Positions 1 through 8,758 of a DNA stretch of 64,000 bases are shown in pieces. Position numbers and translations under genes: made by a program. The stretch lies in the NCBI GenBank assembly GCA_035967975.1, contig JAWQFQ010000004.1:53135-117134 (forward strand), in the 5' to 3' direction. Source of the stretch: Scytonema sp035967975. Its GTDB lineage: Bacteria > Cyanobacteriota > Cyanobacteriia > Cyanobacteriales > Nostocaceae. How positions within the stretch are numbered: position 1 is the first letter of the stretch; every line of letters starts with the position of its first letter. The notes beneath the pieces were generated by a model. That model saw only the letters and a program-made list of their open reading frames with translations. It did not search any database and was not told where the DNA came from.

Positions 1-1220
1 GCACTGACGCCCTGTACTAAACCACCTGCAACAAAGGTGACAGCGTTACTTTTGAGGACTGTACTTACTGCTTTAGATGAAAGTTCTACTAAACCCAGTT
101 TCAGCATCAAGCTTCCCATTGTCCCGGCTATGGTTTGTGCTTGTTCTAGGGAAAATTTCTGCTGGTAAATTCCACCCACATCCATGACCATTTGGGCATT
201 AATTGCTACGGTTGCTAAAATATCGAGTGCTGGGACTGGGTTGGCAAATGCTGCACCAGCTGCTATCCACTGGTATTGTTCTATGATTGGTAAAGCGCGA
301 TCGCGTCTAATTCCATTAAGTGAGTTTTTCGCCTCAGCTTTCAGCAAAAAAGCTTTTCTCATGGTTGTGTACCAAACCAGTTGCTGTCCTTGCTGTGCGA
401 CCACTTCATCCAATTGCTGTGTCAACTGCTGGATATCAGGTGCTGATTGTTCCATCCACTCTTGTACGGTACCATCTTCTTGATGCTTACGTACTTTCAA
501 AGGAAGGGGAGACGCTGCAGTTGCGACTACAGTTGAGGAAACCCGTTGTTTTAGGGACTGTAACACGTACAGGCGTTCTTCAGGCAAATACTGGTCTTGT
601 TTATTGAAAACCAGAATTGTGCTTCGATTTGCTGCTTTTAGCTGCTGTAAGCTTTGAAATTCTGTATCTGTTAAATCCCCATTTGTTAGGAACAGCACAA
701 CATCGGATTTTCTTGCTTGTCCCAAAACAGCTGCATCTGAGTTCTCGCCTGCTTGAACAAACAACGGCGGTGTCTCGTATAATTGAACATCTTGCTTCCA
801 CCCAGACTCTAATGCTTTAATCAAAGTGGTTTTACCCACAGATTTTCCGCCAGTGACAGCAGCTGTAATGGTTTGTCTGTCTAACTCGGCTGTAAGATTG
901 GCAGTTTGTTCGCGCAATAGACACACTGTGTGCAATGTTTCTACATTGTTTTCTGCTTCTTGTGCTAGTTGATTTATCGTAGCTTCGGCTTTAGCGATCG
1001 CACGTTCTACCGTCGCCCGATCTACAGGTACATCATCTAGCGCTTCAGAACTGTCTTTAGTGTGGTTTTGCTTAAGCAACCACAAACCGCCGCCGAGTGC
1101 TAAAAGACTTAATAAACCAAATTCACTAATATCCACTAGTGAATCATGCCAACTTTGGAATATCCATAGGAAAAAGGACAGTCCCAATCCTCCCACTAAA
1201 ATTGGTCGCCGCAACTTCAC
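1..1220 (-). CDS. Membrane-associated GTPase with DUF697-like C-terminus (3' end outside window)
   Basis: The frame read from a GTG at 1220 stays open to the window edge, so the C-terminus is missing. A GGAG lies ten bases before the GTG and an in-frame stop lies further upstream, which supports this start. The protein opens with one or two hydrophobic segments (about residues 8-22 and 35-50). A helical linker follows, then a P-loop GGKSVGKTT and a G4-like NKQD motif, so it is a TRAFAC-type GTPase. The last visible part (WIAAGAAFANPVPALDILA) resembles the DUF697 region of cyanobacterial membrane GTPases. Role in the cell is unknown; membrane remodelling or stress response is only inferred from the family. 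Confidence 0.8.
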   Translation of the reverse strand, partial: MKLRRPILVGGLGLSFFLWIFQSWHDSLVDISEFGLLSLLALGGGLWLLKQNHTKDSSEALDDVPVDRATVERAIAKAEATINQLAQEAENNVETLHTVCLLREQTANLTAELDRQTITAAVTGGKSVGKTTLIKALESGWKQDVQLYETPPLFVQAGENSDAAVLGQARKSDVVLFLTNGDLTDTEFQSLQQLKAANRSTILVFNKQDQYLPEERLYVLQSLKQRVSSTVVATAASPLPLKVRKHQEDGTVQEWMEQSAPDIQQLTQQLDEVVAQQGQQLVWYTTMRKAFLLKAEAKNSLNGIRRDRALPIIEQYQWIAAGAAFANPVPALDILATVAINAQMVMDVGGIYQQKFSLEQAQTIAGTMGSLMLKLGLVELSSKAVSTVLKSNAVTFVAGGLVQGVS

Positions 1221-1357
1221 AATTTTGATTCTCCGAGCTTTTGGGTTGTTTCTTCTTCAGAATAGCTCACAACTGCACTTGGGGTGTGGGGTCTGGGGTG
1301 TTGGGTGTAGTGATTTGTAATACTATACCGCTATACAATTTAGTTAAGCAGTTACTT

Positions 1358-1390
1358 AGAAACCAGGTATCTCAAAGATACCTGGTTTCT
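1358..1390. repeat. Dispersed 33-bp palindrome, variant copy
   Basis: AGAAACCAGGTATCT and its reverse complement flank a 3-base centre. Most copies in the window read CCCGG here; this one has CCAGG/CCTGG with compensating changes in both arms, so the hairpin is kept. Located between the GTPase start and the tRNA. Confidence 0.85.
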
Positions 1391-1448
1391 GCCCCCTCGC
1401 AACTCTTAACCTGTAGTATTACACTATACCCCCCACAACCTTATTTAT

Positions 1449-1490
1449 AAATAAATCCCTGCAACCTAAAATGATTACAGGGATTTATTT
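1449..1490 (-). terminator. Hairpin downstream of tRNA-fMet
   Basis: A 13-bp perfect stem (AAATAAATCCCTG / CAGGGATTTATTT) with a 16-base loop starts 8 bases past the CCA end of the tRNA. The flanks are A/T-rich on both sides, so it could terminate in either direction; the tRNA is the obvious client. Confidence 0.6.
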
Positions 1491-1497
1491 TTTTATT

Positions 1498-1574
<77 letters not shown>

Positions 1575-1622
1575 TCGCCTCGTCTTCTTCTCTACTATAA
1601 CAACTAGTCAGAAATTTGGCAA

Positions 1623-2585
1623 CTATAAAATCGATAATTCTCCAACAACTTCTAAACGTTTGTATTTACCGAGGTTCATGAACTTTTCTGCTAGAGCTTC
1701 GGCTGTACTGGGAGAAATCCAACCTAGCTGTTGGAGAAGGTGAATGGCTACGGCATACTTTGCCCGCTTTGCCCCATCAATCACTTTAATTGCTAGTCCC
1801 ATACCTTCACCTAGCCTACCAATACACTGCACTCCTTCGGCTCCGGCTTTACTGACAACTTCTCCTGGGGTTTGGCGCATCAGTTCGGTATCGAATTCTC
1901 CCTCTCCGGCGACCATGCTGGGATGATGGGTCATCGCCCGAACAATACGTTCCATATCCAAGTGACTGCGAGCCGCTAAATGGGCGTACAGTGAAGCCAT
2001 TTGACCGAGTTGCATCAGATAGGTGGGCGCACCACAGTCATCATGGGCGCTGATAAATTCCTCGGCTGGCATTCGCAGCACTTCTGATACTTTACTAAGG
2101 ATGAGTTGTTGTACTGGGTGTTTGCGCTGCAAGTAGTTATTTAATGACCAGTTGCATTGCTGACACACGGCTAGCATCCCGGCGTGTTTGCCCGAACAAT
2201 TGTTTTCCAAACGGCTGTTTTTGCCTTCTGGTATCGGACATTGGAGTGCTGATGGGTCAACATCAGCCCGCCAAAGGATATTAAATACTTGTCGTACTTG
2301 TTCGATAGTTCCTCGGTGGGAACTGGTAATTATCGCTAGGTCTTTATCGGTAAGGTTGTAACGTTCCAGTGTACCGGTACTGGTAACGGCGAGTGCCTGA
2401 AATGGTTTGAGCGCTGAACGGACAAATGTCGCAGTTTCAGCGTTTCCGGCTACCGATAGAACCCGCCCCCGTTCGTCGCACACGGCTGCTTGAACTGTAT
2501 GCCTTGATTCTATGATGCCCTCTCGCAGTAACCTAACTTCTAATGCGGCGGCTTGTGTTCGTTTTCCCATTGTCATGGGTAACAA
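1623..2585 (-). CDS. L-asparaginase II family protein
   Basis: A 320-aa soluble protein of the asparaginase II (COG4448) type, which hydrolyses L-asparagine to aspartate and ammonia. Family segments visible include SALKPFQALAV (about residue 57), SSHRGT (about 88), ENNCSGKHAGMLA (about 128) and AHDDCGAPTY (about 179). Length fits the family. The first methionines are M1, M4 and M6; the true start is probably M4 or M6 because conserved sequence begins just after. It is the last gene of the minus-strand group yqeK-rsfS-ycf36-asparaginase, separated by about 70 bases from ycf36. Confidence 0.88.
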   Translation of the reverse strand: MLPMTMGKRTQAAALEVRLLREGIIESRHTVQAAVCDERGRVLSVAGNAETATFVRSALKPFQALAVTSTGTLERYNLTDKDLAIITSSHRGTIEQVRQVFNILWRADVDPSALQCPIPEGKNSRLENNCSGKHAGMLAVCQQCNWSLNNYLQRKHPVQQLILSKVSEVLRMPAEEFISAHDDCGAPTYLMQLGQMASLYAHLAARSHLDMERIVRAMTHHPSMVAGEGEFDTELMRQTPGEVVSKAGAEGVQCIGRLGEGMGLAIKVIDGAKRAKYAVAIHLLQQLGWISPSTAEALAEKFMNLGKYKRLEVVGELSIL

Positions 2586-2658
2586 TTTACCATAATTTTG
2601 CTATCTGTCTTTAAATTAGTTATTCGTCTTTTGTTCTGTATGAATGACAAATGACTAT

Positions 2659-3159
2659 TTACACTAACTGCCAGACTATCGTACCAGCAACGAAGAACAC
2701 AGCCAAGGTAGCAAAAGAAATTCGTAGCCGCTTGAGAATGGGTTGGATGGAGTAGGAGACAATCAAGCGATCGCGAGTCACGACTTCATTTGGTTTAACC
2801 CAGGTTTGACCATCATACCAACCTGACTCTTCATAAAATATAACTGGACTCATGAGGCGGTCTCGGATATAAGACCATCCCAAATACATTCGTACTAGTA
2901 CGAGCACGACCCCGATACTTGCCCCTGCGGCACTACAGAGAATAAATTCTGCTGTATGCTTGTGTGGGGTAAAGCTGGCGGCTGCTACTGGTGCTGCTAC
3001 AAATAGCCATAAACTCCAAATTAGCGCAATTTTTGTGATAAAATCGCGCCAATTTAAGGTACAGTCACGAAATAACCAGGAAGTTTTTAACTCTTCGTAC
3101 TCATTTAGCGGTTGCTGTTCTGTTGGAACAGGGCAATTTGAGACCGAAGACTCAATCAT
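2659..3159 (-). CDS. CGLD27/Ycf36 family membrane protein (DUF1230)
   Basis: A 166-aa protein with the DUF1230/Ycf36 hallmarks: an N-terminal CPVPTEQQPLNEYEELK segment, a SWLF motif, two transmembrane helices (about residues 43-62 and 75-92), a GWSYIRDRL segment and a C-terminal helix. Homologues occur in cyanobacteria, plastid genomes and plants (conserved in the green lineage); the biochemical role is not established, with links to iron and photosynthesis only suggested. It starts 6 bases after the rsfS stop, so it is almost certainly co-transcribed. Confidence 0.85.
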   Translation of the reverse strand: MIESSVSNCPVPTEQQPLNEYEELKTSWLFRDCTLNWRDFITKIALIWSLWLFVAAPVAAASFTPHKHTAEFILCSAAGASIGVVLVLVRMYLGWSYIRDRLMSPVIFYEESGWYDGQTWVKPNEVVTRDRLIVSYSIQPILKRLRISFATLAVFFVAGTIVWQLV

Positions 3160-3165
3160 GTTGCT

Positions 3166-3618
3166 TTACCCCCCACTGTCTACGGATATAGGAAGTTCGA
3201 CGCGTTCCGCATGACCCCAGAACGCTTCTAAATTATAAAACTCCCGCTCCTTAGGTAACATAATGTGAACTATAACTTCACCATAATCTAATAGCACCCA
3301 AGTTGCTTCAGTTTTTCCTTCTACCCGCAGAGGACGGCGATTGCAATCTGTTTCTACTTTTTCTTCTATTGCGGAGGCGATCGCCCTCACCTGAACCTTT
3401 GAATATCCCGTCATCATCACAAAATAATCCGCTAAGTAAGAGACATCTGCTACCTTCAGCATCAGAATATCTCCTGCTTTGCGCTCCGATCCCGCCTCTG
3501 CAACCGTCAAAGCTATTTTTCCGCTTGCATCATCTGCGTCAATCGGTGTAGTTCTTAGCAAACTGTTTGTCACTGCGACAGATTGTCTGGGGAAGTTGGA
3601 TTGGAAATAATCAGTCAT
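3166..3618 (-). CDS. rsfS: Ribosomal silencing factor RsfS (Iojap/DUF143)
   Basis: RsfS binds ribosomal protein L14 and blocks joining of the subunits when nutrients are scarce. The 150-aa product has the family core: LMLKVADVSYLADYFVMM (about 52-69), a helix with IASAIEEKVE (about 79-88), then WVLLDYGEVIVHIM (about 106-119) and REFYNLEAFWGHA (about 124-136). The N-terminal 30 residues are a variable extension. Its ATG overlaps the last base of the yqeK stop codon (TAATG), implying translational coupling, a common yqeK-rsfS arrangement. Confidence 0.93.
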   Translation of the reverse strand: MTDYFQSNFPRQSVAVTNSLLRTTPIDADDASGKIALTVAEAGSERKAGDILMLKVADVSYLADYFVMMTGYSKVQVRAIASAIEEKVETDCNRRPLRVEGKTEATWVLLDYGEVIVHIMLPKEREFYNLEAFWGHAERVELPISVDSGG

Positions 3619-4371
3619 TAAACCTCAGCTGCTTTCCTTTTTGTGTAATAATTTTTTACAATTCCTGCTGGACAATTATGGGACAGATTTGCAACTGTAC
3701 TATTCTGGTTTTCTTGAATACTAACAAAAAAACTGGTGTCTATGCCGATTGTTGTATCACTGAACCTTGAGATTTCCACCTTTGCTTTGAACCAGTTGCG
3801 CGTTGTAATGACTCGCGGATGAATCAAACAAGAACTTGACAATAAGGATTTTAGAGTGTAATCGCAGGTCAACCATACAGCGCGATCGAGGTTTTCAAAG
3901 GCTCATTTTCCGTAGAGCCTGTAATTCTGGAGTTTCACCGCGTCCTGGCTCCAAGCTATCTGCTAAAAACACGATACTTGAAAGTGGACCCATCTCCGGT
4001 CTACCCAAAGTGTGATTGGCTATAGCTTGTAATACTTCTTCATCGTTTATGCCAAACGTATCTCTTGCTACTATAGCACTTACATCTGCGTGTAACAGGT
4101 GGGGATTGGCTTCCATCACGCGATCGACTAGCAATCCCTCCGCCAGTGACATCTGCAAGAGTTTTTGAGGCTTAAAGTATTTGGCCAAATCGTGCAACAC
4201 CCCTGCCATTGCAGCCTTTTCTTTATCCAGGGAGTGATGCAACGCCAGTTCTACCGCCATTTGCTCGACCCTGAGAATGCGATTAACCCTAGAGCTAGGA
4301 ACATTCTCAGTCAACCAAGCTAAAACTCGTTCGCGCATAGGGGTTGTGAATCCAAAGGTCAGGTTTTGCAA
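3618..4371 (-). pseudogene. yqeK: YqeK-type HD-domain hydrolase, split by a +1 frameshift
   Basis: YqeK proteins are HD-domain diadenosine tetraphosphate hydrolases. The first frame (158 aa from 4371) has the HD signature MAGVLHDLAKYF (about 56-67), HADVSAIVARD and LADSLEPGRGETPELQALRKMSL, then hits TGA at 3895-3897. The missing C-terminus continues in the +1 frame directly after: ENLDRAVWLTCDYTLKSLL and CLIHPRVITTRNW, typical of the YqeK end. Removing one T from AGCCTTTGAAAAC restores one frame ending exactly at TAATG before rsfS. The rejoined protein is about 250 aa, with an extra tail of about 50 residues. Mutation, sequencing error or recoding are all possible. Confidence 0.85.
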
Positions 4372-4445
4372 GTAGAAAATTTTAATAAATTGCTTTTCTA
4401 ATTATAACCATTCCTCACTCCTCACTGTGCTGAAGTCAGTCCCCA

Positions 4446-5717
4446 TCAAACTTCCTGTTTGGACACAACCGTTGGTTGGATAGTTGGCTGTTCATCACAC
4501 AAAGAGTGGAACAAAGATTCGTATTGATTGAGTGCTTGTTCAAAAGAATATTGTTCAACGGCAAATTTTCGACTGTTATAACCAAGAGTTTTCACCCTTT
4601 CCGGATGATTATACAAATCCAAAATTGCTTTTGCTAGGCTTTGAGGGTCTTCTGGAGGAACAATCACACCACCCCGACTTTGTTTAACAGCTCTTGCAGC
4701 TGTTCCATTGTCAGGAACAGATGCAACCACCGCTCGACCACTGGCTAGTAACACTTGGATTTTCGAGGGCATATTGAAAGAGATCACATTTTTCTTCTGC
4801 ACTACCAAACCTACATCAGCAGCTGCTAGCATTTCTGGCAAATGTTCGCGGGGTTGAAAAGGTAGTAGTAAAACATTATCTGCTCCGCATTCGTCACACG
4901 CCTTTCGCAATCGCTGCAAACCTTTTTCTTCTCCAACAATGACAAAGGCAATATCTGGTATGTTTCGCAGCATAGAAGCAGCTTGAACAACGGTTTCTAA
5001 GCCCTGAGTGAGAGCGATGTTACCAGAATAAGACACAACAAACTTACCCTCAAGATTGTGGGAAGTCCGGAAAGCATTGTTTTCCTTAGACATTGGGCGG
5101 ATGAAATTGACATCAACCCAGTTAGGGATTTGTACGATTTTACGAGATGCTACACCTTTACCAAGTAAATTTTCTGTAAAACCATCAGCAATAACGCTAA
5201 TTTTACTTGCGCTGTGGTAAGCAAACTTCTCAAGTGTTGCAAATACCTTAATCAGCAGCTTGTTTTTCAATAAACCAGTGTGAACCGCTGCTTCCGGGAG
5301 TATATCTTGAAGATTTAAGACTACGGGACAATTGTGCAACAAACCTACAACAGCGGTGGGAACACACGCGGGTAAAGAGGGCGAAGTCGAAAGAATCACA
5401 TCTGGACGCCAACCGAAAAGGGCTGGTATGAAACTCGTGAAAACAAAGCTAGCATCCAGCATTATCCGATCCAGCAGATTGGGTTGGGGGCGAATCCAGA
5501 CGTAACTGCGTTGTATCTCAACCCCATTTTTCCACTCCCTCATGTACAACTTCCCTCGATAACCCTCGTATATCTGACGTTCAGGGTAATTAGGCATGGC
5601 GGTAACAACTCTAACTTGGTGACCGCGTTTGACGAGTCCCTCAGCTAATTCAGTCATTAGAGGGGCGATACCGATTGGTTCCGGGTAATAGTTGTACGAG
5701 TAAATCAAAATACGCAT
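4446..5717 (-). CDS. Family 4 glycosyltransferase (WcaI-like)
   Basis: A 423-aa GT-B fold glycosyltransferase. The N-terminal Rossmann half begins RILIYSYNYYPEPIGIAPLM and carries LVKRGHQVRVVTAMPNYP, typical of WcaI-type enzymes that add sugars to lipid-linked exopolysaccharide units. The C-terminal half has NIALTQGLE (acceptor/donor loop), FVIVGEEKGLQRL and the donor-binding stretch MPSKIQVLLASGRAVVAS with GGVIVPPED. It probably acts at the cytoplasmic face of the membrane with the sugar transferase encoded upstream at 6461-7501 on the same strand. Specific sugar unknown. Confidence 0.85.
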   Translation of the reverse strand: MRILIYSYNYYPEPIGIAPLMTELAEGLVKRGHQVRVVTAMPNYPERQIYEGYRGKLYMREWKNGVEIQRSYVWIRPQPNLLDRIMLDASFVFTSFIPALFGWRPDVILSTSPSLPACVPTAVVGLLHNCPVVLNLQDILPEAAVHTGLLKNKLLIKVFATLEKFAYHSASKISVIADGFTENLLGKGVASRKIVQIPNWVDVNFIRPMSKENNAFRTSHNLEGKFVVSYSGNIALTQGLETVVQAASMLRNIPDIAFVIVGEEKGLQRLRKACDECGADNVLLLPFQPREHLPEMLAAADVGLVVQKKNVISFNMPSKIQVLLASGRAVVASVPDNGTAARAVKQSRGGVIVPPEDPQSLAKAILDLYNHPERVKTLGYNSRKFAVEQYSFEQALNQYESLFHSLCDEQPTIQPTVVSKQEV

Positions 5718-6160
5718 AACAAATCAGTTTCTCAATCCTAAATTTGAAGAACCCTGGTGTCTTGTTAAATAGCAACACTGCTGTGCAATATAATTCCGCA
5801 TCTTGGCATGTGCTCTATATGAATTGTGTCTTTAGAGTCTCTCAATGTCAGTGTCTATTCATTGAAGATTGAGTAAAATTTTCTCCTTCCTTCCGGGTCT
5901 ACGTAATGAGGTAAAAGTTACGATTATTTTGTCTTCAGATGTTTTCGATGGTATATACACATAGATATAAATCTCAGGGATTTAAGTTTTATTTCTGACT
6001 ATAGACAGAGAAAAGGCTTTAACTTGATGAATATATAAAGGCAAATTTGCGTTAGAGTACTATGTTGAATTTTTAGGGTTTGTCCCAAATACCCATATTT
6101 TTCGCACTCCAGTTTTCCTAAAGACTAAGTAATGATACAAGTTTTATGAAAACAAAAGAA
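5718..6160. other. Gene-free A/T-rich stretch upstream of the glycosyltransferase
   Basis: No ORF with a convincing start or codon pattern on either strand. Composition is A/T-rich; it probably holds the glycosyltransferase promoter and leader. No clear -35/-10 pair or known riboswitch was recognised. Confidence 0.5.
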
Positions 6161-6198
6161 AAGACATGGTGACAGTGTTCCAATTGTCACCGTGTCTT
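6161..6198 (-). terminator. Hairpin terminator-like element
   Basis: Fourteen-base arms AAGACATGGTGACA and TGTCACCGTGTCTT (one G-T or mismatch) around a 10-base loop. On the minus strand the stem is followed by TTCTTTTGTTTTC, so it could end transcription of the STAS-sugar transferase gene. Confidence 0.5.
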
Positions 6199-6270
6199 AT
6201 AATAAGCTTTATTTATGATTGGACTAAAAAATAGGGGTGTACGTAATACTTGAAGGGTTTTAGGGAAATT

Positions 6271-6303
6271 AGAAACCCGGTATCTTCAAGATACCGGGTT
6301 TCT
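6271..6303. repeat. Dispersed 33-bp palindrome
   Basis: AGAAACCCGGTATCT + TCA + AGATACCGGGTTTCT, a perfect 15-bp stem. Family member, see 1358-1390. Confidence 0.9.
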
Positions 6304-6399
6304 CAACAACGGTATAACAACATATTTGAGTCATTCGCAGTAAAACGCAAATATCCAATTGTTCATCTGTTTCGTAATCTGATTGACGGGGAGCAAAAA

Positions 6400-6427
6400 A
6401 ACCCGGTCACTTTTGTAAGACCGGGTT
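6400..6427. repeat. Diverged copy of the CCGGGTT palindrome
   Basis: AACCCGGTCac...AGACCGGGTT imperfect hairpin 34 bases before the stop codon end of the STAS-sugar transferase gene; may assist termination on the minus strand. Confidence 0.6.
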
Positions 6428-6460
6428 CAGTGGGGTAATACTTAATTCAACTGTAAAGGG

Positions 6461-7501
6461 TTAAACAGCACCGCTATTCTTGTTGAATAAGATAGCCACT
6501 GTTTTGAAAATCAGCTTTAAATCGTACATCAAGCTCCAATTTTTCTGATATTGCAAATCGAGGCGAATGACATCCTCGAAATTACGGACTGTAGAGCGTC
6601 CATTGACTTGCCATTCTCCCGTCATTCCCGGTTTGACATCCAACCGTTGCCACTCGGGAACTTCATAGCGCTCAACTTCGTCAGGAGTAGGTGGTCTCGT
6701 ACCTACCAAACTCATTTCTCCTTTGAGGACATTCCAAAATTGCGGCAATTCGTCTAAACTTGTTCGCCTTAAAAATCGTCCTACTTTAGTCACTCTTGGA
6801 TCATTATCTATTTTGAAAAACGCCCCTTGAGCCTGGTTTTGTTTTTCTAATTCTGCTTTCCTCGCTTCTGCATCAATGTACATTGAGCGGAATTTCCAAA
6901 TGCGAAAGCGCCTTCCCATCCAACCACAACGGGTTTGACTGAAGAAAATTGGACCTGGACTATCAAGCCTAATAGCAGCAGCAATAAAAATCAACGAAAA
7001 ACCTGTAATTGCTAAACCTACTAGTGACCCAATAACGTCTATAAACCGTTTCATCCAAGAACGGACAGAAGGATGAGTTGCTGGGAGTTTTTCTTCAAAT
7101 TGTCGGGCTTGTGGTGAAATTTCTTCTTGAGGCTCAATCGAAAAAACTGTATCCAATCCTGTAAGATTCAGTACTGCCATTACCTGTGGAGTTGCATTCC
7201 TCAGTATAAATTGAATATTTTTTTCCTGAACTATTTTCAAATTACTGACTAAGGCACCTAAGCCACTGCTATCCATAAAAATCGTTTGATGAAAATCAAT
7301 AATAATTTTCATCAAACTGGGATTGGTTTTGGTTATCTCTTGACAGGTTTGCTTAAAGGTGACAGCCTCAAGCACACTTAAGCGTATGGGTACCTGTACG
7401 ATCGCCGTGTCATTTGAGAACATTACCGGGAAATTTACCTCTTCGGGTTGGCTAGTCATGAAGCCCTGCACTTTCATTGCCATGTCTATATAATCTGCCA
7501 A
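6461..7501 (-). CDS. STAS domain fused to bacterial sugar transferase
   Basis: A 346-aa protein with two domains. Residues about 25-125 form a STAS (anti-sigma antagonist) domain with the phosphorylation-site-like motif MDSSGLGALVSNLK. From about 148 comes a polyprenyl-phosphate sugar-1-phosphate transferase: one membrane helix (about 155-175), LDSPGPIFFSQTRCGW, FRIWKFRSM, GRFLRRTSLDELPQFWNV, MSLVGTRPP and KPGMTGEWQVNGRS. Such enzymes start exopolysaccharide repeat synthesis on undecaprenyl phosphate. The STAS part suggests switching by a kinase or phosphatase. The sequence offers alternative starts at M7 and M15. A paralogue of the catalytic domain without STAS lies at 31937-32614. Confidence 0.9.
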   Translation of the reverse strand: MADYIDMAMKVQGFMTSQPEEVNFPVMFSNDTAIVQVPIRLSVLEAVTFKQTCQEITKTNPSLMKIIIDFHQTIFMDSSGLGALVSNLKIVQEKNIQFILRNATPQVMAVLNLTGLDTVFSIEPQEEISPQARQFEEKLPATHPSVRSWMKRFIDVIGSLVGLAITGFSLIFIAAAIRLDSPGPIFFSQTRCGWMGRRFRIWKFRSMYIDAEARKAELEKQNQAQGAFFKIDNDPRVTKVGRFLRRTSLDELPQFWNVLKGEMSLVGTRPPTPDEVERYEVPEWQRLDVKPGMTGEWQVNGRSTVRNFEDVIRLDLQYQKNWSLMYDLKLIFKTVAILFNKNSGAV

Positions 7502-7820
7502 ACATTATTGTGTAATTAACAATTAGCGTTCCTTGATGTTCCATCAATGGAAACCGACAACCAATTGCTAGTTCTAGTGGTTGAGATGAGAAATCGTCGA
7601 TGACGATTCACAAATCCAACTAGAAGCCTACTAAAGTTGGAAATGTAAAAGATGAAGTATGAAGTCAAGCATAATGGATAAAACAGGAAAGGTGGAATAC
7701 TATTTCCTGCAATTCATAGTTCATAATTCATTTTTTTGCCTTAAATTCATACTTTAGTACTTAGACTTCATAATTCCTTGTTGTTGTGCCGCTATGGCAC
7801 ATAAGTATTGATAAAATCCA
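7502..7820. promoter_or_regulatory. Divergent intergenic region between the sugar transferase and queE
   Basis: A 319-base spacer between divergently transcribed genes, so both promoters must lie here. It contains short dispersed words of the type GAAGTATGAAGT / ACTTCATA but no recognised operator or riboswitch (no preQ1 aptamer seen before queE). Confidence 0.4.
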
Positions 7821-8615
7821 ATGACCGATCAAACTACTGTTACACCCACTGCACGCCTGATTGAGCTTTTCTCCGCCATTCAAGGGGAGGGACTCAATGT
7901 AGGAACCCGTCAAATTTTTATTCGCTTTGCTCTGTGTGACTTACGCTGCCACTTTTGCGATAGCGCTCATACTTGGAATGCACCCGCTATCTGTAAAGTA
8001 GAGCGAACCCCTGGAGAGCGTGACTTTGAAACTTACTCTAATCCTGTTCCACTTCCCATATTACTAGAATGGGTCAAGCGGCAAAATTTACCATCACTAC
8101 ACGATACCATTAGCTTAACTGGAGGTGAACCTCTTCTTCATGCCCCTTTCTTGGTAGAGTTCTTGCCCCAAGTGCGTTCTGTTACAGGCTTACCAATATA
8201 CTTAGAGACTGGAGGACATCGCCCACAACAACTAACTGCGATCATACCATACTTAGACTCTGTCGGTATGGATTTTAAGCTACCCAGTACAAGTGGAGAA
8301 AGCCACTGGCAAGAACACGCAGAATTTCTCTATCTTTGTTTTAAATCACAATTAGACGTTTTTGTCAAGATTATTGTCTCTCAAACAACCGATCCCACTG
8401 AGCTAGAACGTTCAGCTGAGTTAATCGCATCTGTTCATCCATCTATCCCCGTGTTTTTGCAGCCCGTTACCCCCTTGGAGACTCCTGTCATCACGGACAA
8501 GCCCATACTAGCTCCCTACCCCAAGCAAGTTTTAAGTTGGCAAACTTTGATGAAGCGATTTGTAAAACACGTGCGCGTCATTCCTCAGACGCATAAAATG
8601 CTTGGTCAATTATAA
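7821..8615 (+). CDS. queE: 7-carboxy-7-deazaguanine synthase QueE
   Basis: A radical SAM enzyme that converts 6-carboxytetrahydropterin to 7-carboxy-7-deazaguanine in the queuosine/preQ0 pathway. The 264-aa product begins LIELFSAIQGEGLNVGTRQ, then has the cluster-binding CDLRCHFC (C-x3-C-x2-C, about 39-46), a SAM-binding LTGGEPLLH (about 98) and a C-terminal FLQPVTP segment. This C-x3-C-x2-C spacing and the QGEG motif are typical. It stands alone, with a divergent gene upstream and a convergent DUF3318 gene downstream. Confidence 0.93.
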   Translation: MTDQTTVTPTARLIELFSAIQGEGLNVGTRQIFIRFALCDLRCHFCDSAHTWNAPAICKVERTPGERDFETYSNPVPLPILLEWVKRQNLPSLHDTISLTGGEPLLHAPFLVEFLPQVRSVTGLPIYLETGGHRPQQLTAIIPYLDSVGMDFKLPSTSGESHWQEHAEFLYLCFKSQLDVFVKIIVSQTTDPTELERSAELIASVHPSIPVFLQPVTPLETPVITDKPILAPYPKQVLSWQTLMKRFVKHVRVIPQTHKMLGQL

Positions 8616-8758
8616 TCTGGGGTGTAGGGTGTAGGGTGTGGGGTAATGTACTTTTGCTGGGGGTCTAATTTTGGTTAGGTGTGGTGCTTAAAGCGACAGC
8701 ACCAGCAGTACACAGTACACTGTCAACGGTTTACTGTGTACTGTTTACTGTGTACTGT
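8616..8758. repeat. Intergenic GGGTGTAGGGTGT and CAGTACACAGT repeat patch
   Basis: After the queE stop come tandem GGGGTGTAGGGTGTAGGG words and then GTACACAGTACACTG...CAGTGT-like inverted/tandem units. The first type recurs as CCCTACACCCC at 28345-28382, 59395-59420 and inside chlD. Confidence 0.6.

Noticed and set aside
2960..3551. Plus-strand ORFs over ycf36 and rsfS
   Set aside because: Antisense shadows of conserved genes.
3880..3905. yqeK as a confirmed programmed frameshift gene
   Set aside because: It shares CTT TGA with prfB, but lacks the upstream AGG stimulator and has a strong stop context, so only kept as a hypothesis.
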